DNA of 43,382 nucleotides from Comamonadaceae bacterium (GTDB lineage Bacteria; Pseudomonadota; Gammaproteobacteria; Burkholderiales; Burkholderiaceae_C), in the NCBI GenBank assembly GCA_947450675.1, contig CANFWI010000026.1, positions 1-43,382 of the forward strand, given 5' to 3'. The notes beneath the pieces were generated by a model that was not told the DNA's origin, made no database searches, and saw nothing but the letters and a program-made list of their open reading frames with translations. Below, piece by piece: positions 7,708-14,379 of this stretch. The number at the start of each line of letters is the position of its first letter. The stretch's first letter is position 1. The position numbers and the translations under genes were made by a program.

Positions 7708-9417
7708 TCAGAATCTTTTCTGAACTTCAAGCGAAAACTGCGTCGATTTAACGTTGCCAACCAGCGGCGATTTGGCACCGATGGGCGTTGCCACATAAGC
7801 CGTCCCGGTGTATTGGTTCGGTCCAGTCCAGATGAGCCCCAGACCTGCGCCGCTCAAGGTCGCCTTGTTGAGGCCAACGACCGGATAGGGCTTCTGGTTG
7901 ATCGTCATGGTGGCGGTGTCAATGAAGGCGGTTGCCGTTACCTGGCCACTCAGCGCGATGCCGAGTGGCTGGCGCAACTCAGCGTTAAGTAAGTAACCCG
8001 TGTCACCGGAAACAGCGCCCGCCGCATAAGCCCGAACGGAGTAAGGTCCGCCAGCGACCATTTTTTGCGACGAATCCAAATTGGCCCCGGCTAACTGAGC
8101 TTTCATGCCAAGCATCAATTCACGTTGGTCGCCCAGATTTTTGATGTGCAACAGATTGGCGTTCAGCTTTGAAAACTGGCCGCTGGTGTTGGTGCTTGCC
8201 GCGTTCGCTGCCTGCGCCGTGGCGTCATCAAAAACCAGCCGTCCTAAACTGGCGTCCAGACTCCAGGCGGTCATGCTTGCGGTCAGCCATGTGTCGCGAA
8301 AATCACCCGACAGACTCGCCGTCATGTCGTCAAGATGACGGTCTGTGGCCACGGTGCTGCCACCAGCGTCGAGATGGTCTCGCAGCACCAGATGGTCATA
8401 TTTCAGCTGCCCATAAACGTTCTGATCTCTGCTGCGAATCAGCGCTTGCTTGAGCCACAGACTCGACACTTGCGCCGTGCCCGATCCGGTCAAAGCGCTG
8501 ACGGTTGTTGCACCCGCAGGCGTTGTGCTGGTTTTGAAGCTGTAGCGCAGCGACGACGTTGAGCCGCCCAGATGTGTTCCATAGCCGTTCAGCAGTGTGT
8601 CGTAAGCGATGTTGCCGTAGTTCACGCCCGGGCCCGACGTCAGCACATTCAAGGCCAACGTGTCGCCGCGATGAAACGGGTTGTTCACCACCATTGAGCC
8701 GCTCAGATTTGCATCTCCGGTGTACTTGTTGCCGTGGTTGTTCAAGCCAAAATTGCCGCTGACACTTGGGCCAGAGCTGGTGTTCACCAGCAAGTCTGAC
8801 GTGCCGTTTTCAGACCCGCGTTTCAGACTCGGCACCACAATGACGCCAGGTATGTCGGACAACAAAAGCAAGCGGTGGTCTAACTCCGACTCTTCAACGA
8901 AGCTACCGCTTTTCAATGCCCCGAGCGTGGCGTTCAGCAAGGCATCGTTAGCTTGGCTTTGGTTGTTAAGCGTTATTTTTCCGTAGCGCGCCTCAATCAC
9001 TTGCAGGCGCAACACGCCGTTTTCGATGGTTTGCGCCGGAATGATGGTGCGCGCCAACGGGTAGCCATGGCTTCGGTAGTAGTCCGTGATGCGTGCGGCC
9101 AACGCTGTCAGTTGCGATAGGTTCAGGTTTTTACCCGTGGCGTCAGCGACCAAGGCAGACAGAGTCGCGCTGTCGAAAATCGTGTTGTTCGTGATGTGGA
9201 TGCCGCGCAGCAAAAAAGTCTCGTTGGCAAGCAAACGTTTCTCTTTGTCGTCTGACTTGTCGAACATCAACCAAGGGCTGTTGGGCGCAAAAACGGGTGA
9301 TGGCAGCGGCTGGACTTGCTGCAACAAGGTGCCAACTTCAGGCACACCAAGGCCAGCAGCCAACGCGCTGGTGATGACGAGATTGCTGGCCAGTAACCAG
9401 CCTCTAAGTTTTTTCAT
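7708..9417 (-). CDS. TpsB outer-membrane transporter (ShlB/FhaC family)
   Basis: A 569-residue two-partner secretion pore. Residues 1-21 form a signal peptide. The region about 65-150 (LLRGIHITNNTIFDS...ARITDYYRSHGYPLART) is the POTRA_2 domain, followed by a second POTRA and a 16-stranded barrel region with alternating Asn/Ser/Gly-rich strands. The conserved barrel loop motif VRGY appears as VRAY (near residue 460), and the protein ends in the aromatic Phe (QKRF) expected for BAM recognition. It would secrete the TpsA protein encoded 32 bases upstream on the same strand. The Gly-to-Ala change in the VRGY motif is a mild departure from the family norm. Confidence 0.88.
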   Translation of the reverse strand: MKKLRGWLLASNLVITSALAAGLGVPEVGTLLQQVQPLPSPVFAPNSPWLMFDKSDDKEKRLLANETFLLRGIHITNNTIFDSATLSALVADATGKNLNLSQLTALAARITDYYRSHGYPLARTIIPAQTIENGVLRLQVIEARYGKITLNNQSQANDALLNATLGALKSGSFVEESELDHRLLLLSDIPGVIVVPSLKRGSENGTSDLLVNTSSGPSVSGNFGLNNHGNKYTGDANLSGSMVVNNPFHRGDTLALNVLTSGPGVNYGNIAYDTLLNGYGTHLGGSTSSLRYSFKTSTTPAGATTVSALTGSGTAQVSSLWLKQALIRSRDQNVYGQLKYDHLVLRDHLDAGGSTVATDRHLDDMTASLSGDFRDTWLTASMTAWSLDASLGRLVFDDATAQAANAASTNTSGQFSKLNANLLHIKNLGDQRELMLGMKAQLAGANLDSSQKMVAGGPYSVRAYAAGAVSGDTGYLLNAELRQPLGIALSGQVTATAFIDTATMTINQKPYPVVGLNKATLSGAGLGLIWTGPNQYTGTAYVATPIGAKSPLVGNVKSTQFSLEVQKRF

Positions 9418-9449
9418 GCGCCACTAAACAAATTACCACTAAAAATTAG

Positions 9450-12400
9450 TTATTCAGTTGGTAGAGATGCGTCAGTAATTGTGTTGTTAGTGGTGCTGGC
9501 TTGGGCCGTTTTGAGATTTTTGTTATTGGTAAAGGTCGGACTGGTGCTAGTTGGAATAGCGGCCAACGAAGCTGATGCGCTGGCCATAACAGACAAGCCG
9601 ATGGTCTTGACATCAGCGATCAAGGTTGTTGGGGTGGCGGCAACTGCTGTTGCCGTGGCTGCGGCAGCGTCTGCAGCGGTTTTAGCGGCTGCTTTAGCTG
9701 AAGCAGCATCAGCGATGGCTTTCGCGTCTGCAGCGGCTTTCGCAGCGGCGGCATCAGCAATTACTTTCGCATCAGCAGCGGCTTTAGCGGCGGCAGCGTC
9801 AGAAATCACTTTGGCATCAGCGACAGCTTTAGCGGCTGCGGCGTCAGCGATTACTTTCGCGTCTGCGGCTGCTTTTGCGGTAGCTGCATCAGCAGCGGCT
9901 TTAGTAACTGCGGCGTCAGCGATTACTTTCGCATCAGCTGCGGCTTTAGCAACTGCTGCGTCAGAGATGGCTTTCGCTTCAGCGGCTGCTTTAGCTGTAG
10001 CAGCATCAGCGATGGATTTTGCGTCTGCTGCGGCTTTAGCGGCGGCAGCGTCAGAAATCACCTTGGCATCAGCAGCAGTTTTAGCAGCGGCGGCGTCAGC
10101 AATTACTTTCGCGTCAGCAGCGGCTTTAGCAACTGCTGCGTCAGATATGGCTTTCGCTTCAGCGGCAGCTTTAGCTGTAGCCGCATCAGCGATGGCTTTC
10201 GCGTCAGCGGTGGCTTTTGCCGTAGCTGCGTCAATGATGGCTTGAGCGTCTGCAGCGGCTTTAGCGGCGGCAGCGTCAGAAATCACTTTGGCATCAGCGA
10301 CAGCTTTAGCGGCTGCGGCGTCAGCGATTACTTTCGCGTCTGCGGCTGCTTTTGCGGTAGCTGCATCAGCAGCGGCTTTAGTAACTGCGGCGTCAGAGAT
10401 AGCTTTCGCGTCAGCGGTGGCTTTTGCCGTAGCTGCGTCAATGATGGCTTGAGCGTCTGCAGCGGCTTTAGCTGTAGCCGCATCCGCGATGGCTTTTGCG
10501 TCAGCTGCGGCTTTAGCGGCGGCAGCGTCAGAAATCACTTTGGCATCAGCGACAGCTTTTGCGTCAGCTGCGGCTTTTGCCGTAGCCGCGTCAATAACGG
10601 CTTGAGCGTCTGCAGCGGCTTTAGCGGCTGCGGCGTCAGCAATTACTTTCGCATCAGCCGCAGCTTTAGCAGCGGCGGCATCAGCAATTACTTTCGCGTC
10701 TGCGGCTGCTTTAGCGGTAGCTGCATCAGCAGCGGCTTTAGCAACTGCGGCGTCAGAGATAGCTTTCGCGTCAGCTGCGGCTTTTGCCGTAGCTGCGTCA
10801 ATGATGGCTTGAGCGTCTGCAGCGGCTGCGGCGTCAGCAATTACTTTCGCGTCTGCGGCTGCTTTAGCGGTAGCTGCATCAGCAGCGGCTTTAGCAACTG
10901 CGGCGTCAGCAGCGGCTTTAGCAACTGCGGCGTCAGCAGCGGCTTTAGCAACTGCGGCGTCAGCGGCGGCTTTAGCTGTAGCCGCATCAGCGATGGCTTT
11001 CGCGTCAGCCGCGGCCTTAGCCGTAGCCGCGTCAATAACGGCTTGGGCATCCGCAGCTGCTTTGGCTGCTGCGATGGCTCTGTCGATCACGACGGTTTTC
11101 AAAACCGGCTGGCCGTTGGCGGATAACAACCATTGCCCTGATGTCGACAAGGCTGCGAAGTCGATGGTTTGCCCGGCGCTGCTGGCAAAGCTGTTGCTGA
11201 TGCCGCCGGTGGTGAGGGTGCCGACCAAGCTGCCGGTGCCGGCTGCGCCTGTGAGGGTGCCGCTGGCAAAACTGTTGCTCACGTTGCCGGTGGTGATGCC
11301 GCCGGCCAAGCCACCCGTGCCCGCCGCACCTACCACGTTGCCGGTGCTGTAGCTGTCGCTGATGGAGCCGGTGGTGATGCCGCCGGCCAAACCGCCCGTG
11401 CCGGCATTGCCTTTGATGTTGCCGCTGCTGTAGCTGCTGCTGACGTTGCCGGTCGTCATGACGCCAACCAAACCGCCCGTGCCGGCATTGCCTTTGATGT
11501 TGCCGTTGCTGAAACTGTTGCTGATGTCGCCGGTTGTCAGCAAGCCCACCAGTCCGCCCGTGCCGGCCTCGCCGCTGACCGAACCCGTGCTGTAACTGCT
11601 GCTGATGGAACCCGTTGTCAGCAAGCCCACCAGTCCGCCCGTGCCGGCTGCACCGCTGACTGAGCCCGCGTTGTAGCTGGTGCTGATGTTGCCCGTTGTC
11701 AGCAAGCCAACCAAACCGCCGGTGCCTGCTGCGCCGCTGACGCTGCCGGTGTTGTAGCTGTTCTTGATGGTCGCTGAGTCTGCTGTTCCCAACAAGCCGC
11801 CAGTGCCTGCTGCGCCGACGACGCTGCCGCCCACCAAACCGACGTTGCTGATCAGCGCGTTGTTGGACGCCACGCCAAACAGGCCGACGCCAGCGACGCC
11901 TGGCAGGTTGATCGTCAAGTTTGAAATATTGTGGCCCAGGCCTTCCAAGCCGCCCGTGAAGGTTGCGCCGGCACTGCCGACCGGCGTGAAGCCAGCGCCG
12001 CCGTTCCAGCCTGCCGTGGCGCTGGCGTCGATGTTGCTGCCCAAGGCGTAATGCTGCGTCAAGTCGCCTTGCATGCCTTGCAAGTCTGTGGCCGTGCTGC
12101 TGCCCGCTGCGCCCAAGCTGTTGATGACGGTGTAAGCCGTACCCGCAATCGACAAGCTCGGCGCGGTGCCACTCAACGTGATGGCCGCGCCGTTGTTCAG
12201 GATGAACTGGCCGGTGCCGCTGGCAGCCACGCCGCCGTTGGCGGTGTTCGGGTTGATGACCAAGCCAGCGCTGTTGCCGGTCGCCGTCAGGTTGGCGTTG
12301 ATGTTGACGTTGTTGGTTGCCGTCAGGGTCAAGGCGTTGTTAGCGCTCCAGCTCACCGCGTCGTTGACGTTCAGGTTGCCCGCGCCTGCGGTTTGGCCGC

Positions 12401-13544
12401 TGTTGCTTTGCAAGACGACATTACTCGTACCCAAACTGGCTGACAGCGTAGCGCCCGACATGTCGCCGCCTGCAGCCGCCACGGTGAAATCGTTCGGGTC
12501 AATCAGCCACGTACCCACATGGCCGTTGCTGGCGGCGGTGCTGATCTTGGCTGCGTCAGCCACGCTCACATGCGCAGCGCTGGTTTCAATCAAGCCGCCG
12601 TTGCCGTTGCCGTTGCCGCCGCTGGGCGCGCTGGCGTCCAGCGTGCCGGCTACGTTCACGGTGCCAGCAGCCATGCCGCCGAGCAAGCTGATTTTGCCTT
12701 CGTGGTTGACCAGTGTTTGCGCTTCAATCGTGCCAGAGTTGTTGACCATGCTGGCCAACAAAGTGTCTTTCGCGCCGGCGCTCAACATCACCATGCCGCC
12801 GTCGGCTTTGATCAAGCCACCGTTCTCGGCCAAGCTGTTCAAGACACTTTGGTCCACCACCATGTTGACCAAGCTGTTGCCGTTGAAGTTCAAGGTGACA
12901 GCGCTGCCGCCACCCAAGACCACCGTGCCCAGCTGCGCCATGATCACGCCTTGGTTGCTGACTTGGTTGCCCAGCAGCGCCACGTAGCCACCGCTGGCGG
13001 CGTTGATCGTGCCTAAATTCAAAATACGGCCAGTTCCATTGCCGCTGAAAGAGCGTGCGCTGCTGTTCAGGCTTGCGTCGTCCAGGTTCAAGGTTGAGGC
13101 GACCAAGCCGCCCACATTGATCTGCGAGCCGCTGCCAAACAAAATGCCGTTCGGGTTGACCAAGTAAACCTGACCGTTGGCATTGAGGCGGCCCATGATC
13201 TGGCTGCCGTTGCTGTCCGAAATCCGGTTGATGGCGATCGCGCTGGCCGACGGTTGCACAAAGTTCACCGTCTCTTGCGCGCCGACGTTGAAGCTCTGCC
13301 AGCTCAACGACAGGTTTTGGCTGGTCTGCTTGATGGTGGTGGTCAAGCCGTCTTGTGTGATGGCGGCCGTGCCCGCGGTCACTTGGCCGCCTGCCGGTGC
13401 GGCTTGACTACCCGCTGCGGCCAGCAACAGGGCGGCCGCGATCAGCTTGCGGCCAGCGCCCTTGCCACGCCCACGCGCCGACTCCGCAACCGCGACCCAA
13501 GCACTTGCGGCATGGCTCCAAACCAGGCGGTAAACCCGGTTCAT
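9450..13544 (-). CDS. TpsA filamentous-hemagglutinin-type exoprotein with GLUG and Ala-rich repeats
   Basis: A 1364-residue secreted protein. Residues 1-48 are an extended signal peptide (ESPR: NRVYRLVW...ESARGRGKGAGRK, then a hydrophobic stretch ending near GSQA). Residues about 50-170 form the TPS domain with the NPNGI motif at 130-134. A Thr/Asn-rich beta-helix follows, then about seven 27-residue GLUG-type repeats (TGGLVGLLTTG..S.S) at roughly residues 585-790. From about 820 to 1300 the chain is an unusual Ala/Lys/Asp repeat predicted to be helical, followed by a Thr/Asn-rich tail. No toxin or CDI domain was recognised. It is preceded by a regulator gene and followed by tpsB. It is likely a surface adhesin; ligand unknown. 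Confidence 0.85.
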   Translation of the reverse strand: MNRVYRLVWSHAASAWVAVAESARGRGKGAGRKLIAAALLLAAAGSQAAPAGGQVTAGTAAITQDGLTTTIKQTSQNLSLSWQSFNVGAQETVNFVQPSASAIAINRISDSNGSQIMGRLNANGQVYLVNPNGILFGSGSQINVGGLVASTLNLDDASLNSSARSFSGNGTGRILNLGTINAASGGYVALLGNQVSNQGVIMAQLGTVVLGGGSAVTLNFNGNSLVNMVVDQSVLNSLAENGGLIKADGGMVMLSAGAKDTLLASMVNNSGTIEAQTLVNHEGKISLLGGMAAGTVNVAGTLDASAPSGGNGNGNGGLIETSAAHVSVADAAKISTAASNGHVGTWLIDPNDFTVAAAGGDMSGATLSASLGTSNVVLQSNSGQTAGAGNLNVNDAVSWSANNALTLTATNNVNINANLTATGNSAGLVINPNTANGGVAASGTGQFILNNGAAITLSGTAPSLSIAGTAYTVINSLGAAGSSTATDLQGMQGDLTQHYALGSNIDASATAGWNGGAGFTPVGSAGATFTGGLEGLGHNISNLTINLPGVAGVGLFGVASNNALISNVGLVGGSVVGAAGTGGLLGTADSATIKNSYNTGSVSGAAGTGGLVGLLTTGNISTSYNAGSVSGAAGTGGLVGLLTTGSISSSYSTGSVSGEAGTGGLVGLLTTGDISNSFSNGNIKGNAGTGGLVGVMTTGNVSSSYSSGNIKGNAGTGGLAGGITTGSISDSYSTGNVVGAAGTGGLAGGITTGNVSNSFASGTLTGAAGTGSLVGTLTTGGISNSFASSAGQTIDFAALSTSGQWLLSANGQPVLKTVVIDRAIAAAKAAADAQAVIDAATAKAAADAKAIADAATAKAAADAAVAKAAADAAVAKAAADAAVAKAAADAATAKAAADAKVIADAAAAADAQAIIDAATAKAAADAKAISDAAVAKAAADAATAKAAADAKVIADAAAAKAAADAKVIADAAAAKAAADAQAVIDAATAKAAADAKAVADAKVISDAAAAKAAADAKAIADAATAKAAADAQAIIDAATAKATADAKAISDAAVTKAAADAATAKAAADAKVIADAAAAKAVADAKVISDAAAAKAAADAQAIIDAATAKATADAKAIADAATAKAAAEAKAISDAAVAKAAADAKVIADAAAAKTAADAKVISDAAAAKAAADAKSIADAATAKAAAEAKAISDAAVAKAAADAKVIADAAVTKAAADAATAKAAADAKVIADAAAAKAVADAKVISDAAAAKAAADAKVIADAAAAKAAADAKAIADAASAKAAAKTAADAAAATATAVAATPTTLIADVKTIGLSVMASASASLAAIPTSTSPTFTNNKNLKTAQASTTNNTITDASLPTE
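9640..11085 (-). repeat. Tandem repeat array coding for Ala-rich helix
   Basis: This array inside tpsA is built from two unit lengths: 45 bases (15 residues, KAAADAKVIADAAAA and variants) and 27 bases (9 residues, KAAADAAVA, for example the copies around 10885-10970). An identical block of about 145 bases occurs at 9775-9919 and again at 10252-10396, offset by 477 bases, which keeps the frame. The composition makes the opposite strand almost free of stop codons, producing long meaningless antisense frames. The array probably changes length by slippage or recombination. Confidence 0.9.
11176..11790 (-). repeat. 81-base GLUG-type tandem repeats
   Basis: About seven and a half copies of an 81-base unit within tpsA, each coding for 27 residues of the pattern G-N-I-S-x-S-Y-x-x-G followed by GAAGTGGLVGLLTT. 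This is the GLUG motif found in bacterial adhesins and some secreted IgA-protease-like proteins. The copies differ by several substitutions, so this array is older than the Ala-rich one. Confidence 0.85.
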
Positions 13545-13605
13545 GAGAGCACCTGTCGCGAGTACCCATTGCTGAGCCAGTGATTGATTATTTGGGCTGA
13601 CAAAG

Positions 13606-13623
13606 AAGCGTTCATAGACGCTT
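13606..13623. promoter_or_regulatory. Inverted repeat, possible regulator-binding site upstream of tpsA
   Basis: A perfect palindrome with arms AAGCGT and ACGCTT separated by 6 bases, 62 bases upstream of the tpsA start codon. Its size suits a dimeric LuxR/FixJ-type regulator, and such a regulator is encoded immediately upstream. No convincing -35/-10 pair could be chosen nearby. Binding is inference. Confidence 0.4.
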
Positions 13624-13663
13624 ATTTGACGTTTTTAGTCGCCTATTTGGTAGTCGTGCCTGC

Positions 13664-13704
13664 ACCCCCGTAGTCGTACCCCCGTGCTACCACGGGGGGG
13701 GGGG
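13664..13704. promoter_or_regulatory. G11 homopolymer with competing GC hairpins
   Basis: A run of 11 G lies at 13694-13704, 6 bases beyond the stop codon of the response regulator gene. The arms CCCCCGTG (13679-13686) and CACGGGGG (13691-13698) form a hairpin with a 4-base loop, and a second CCCCC block at 13665-13669 could pair with the same G run. Length changes in the run would alter which hairpin forms. No T run follows on the minus strand, so it is not a classical terminator. Confidence 0.5.
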
Positions 13705-13710
13705 CATTCG

Positions 13711-14349
13711 CTACGATTGCGGCAGATTGGCGATGTCGGCTAGCGGCATGCCGGCACTGGCGGCTTGTTGCGCCAACTCAATCAGCGAGTCAACCCCAAG
13801 CTTGAGGAAAATGTTAGTGCGGTAACCCTCAATCGTGCGCACGCTGATGGCCATTTCCTTTGAAATCGTTTTATTTGGCATGCCCGACATCGCCAACACC
13901 AGCACCTCGCGCTCGCGCGGCGTCAATAGCGCTAAGCGCGCCTCAAACTGCAAGCGCAGCGCCTCAGCGTCGCGCTGTAAAACGTGGCTGCTCAAGGCGT
14001 CGTGCACCCGTTCCAGCAACACCGCGCCGTCAATCGGTTTGACGATGACATCCACCGCGCCTTTGCGCATCGCCCCGGCGGTCATCGGCACGTCGGCGTA
14101 ACCCGTCAAGAAAATGATCGGCAACTGGATGCCCCGCAGCGCTAGCTCGTCCTGCAGCTGCAAACCACTCATGCCCGGCATGCGCACGTCCAAAATCAAA
14201 CAACCGTCAGGCTTGGGGCCGCAAGCCGCCAAAAACGCATCAGCACTGGCGAAACAAGCCGTTTTGAGATTCTCCGACTCCATCAGCAACGCCAAGCTTC
14301 GGCGAATCCCGGCGTCGTCGTCAACAATAAATACCGTGGTCGAGATCAT
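13711..14349 (-). CDS. FixJ/NarL-family response regulator
   Basis: A 212-residue two-domain regulator. The receiver domain (residues about 4-120) has the acidic triad DDD at 10-12, the phospho-acceptor Asp54 in LILDVRMPG, a Thr in FLTGYADV and the conserved Lys in VKP. The C-terminal LuxR-type helix-turn-helix (about 138-200) shows LTPREREVLVLAMSG and NKTISKEMAISVRTIEGYRTNIFLKLG. The sequence is closest to the FixJ/TodT group. The gene lies 30 bases after the sensor kinase gene and is the last gene before tpsA, so it probably controls the secretion operon and is partnered with that kinase. Confidence 0.9.
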   Translation of the reverse strand: MISTTVFIVDDDAGIRRSLALLMESENLKTACFASADAFLAACGPKPDGCLILDVRMPGMSGLQLQDELALRGIQLPIIFLTGYADVPMTAGAMRKGAVDVIVKPIDGAVLLERVHDALSSHVLQRDAEALRLQFEARLALLTPREREVLVLAMSGMPNKTISKEMAISVRTIEGYRTNIFLKLGVDSLIELAQQAASAGMPLADIANLPQS

Positions 14350-14379
14350 GCGTTTAAGTTTCTAAAAGCGGGTAGTTTG

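Noticed and set aside
9481..11126. Two long frames on the plus strand (about 254 and 294 codons) opposite the 3' half of tpsA
   Set aside because: They are by-products of the Ala/Lys/Asp repeat: the reversed codons give Ala- or Cys/Gly/Ser-rich nonsense without stop codons. No start context or family match is visible.
9450..13544. Contact-dependent inhibition (CdiA) interpretation of the TPS exoprotein
   Set aside because: The protein is short, has no VENN-type motif or toxin domain, and no small immunity gene lies between it and tpsB.
11764..13583. Several plus-strand frames opposite the TPS and GLUG part of tpsA
   Set aside because: Pro/Leu- or Arg/Ala-rich antisense shadows of the high-GC coding strand; the minus-strand gene explains the region completely.
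13594..13640. Possible -35/-10 promoter boxes for tpsA on the minus strand
   Set aside because: TTGTCA and AT-rich hexamers occur, but none at a 16-18 base spacing, so no promoter was called.
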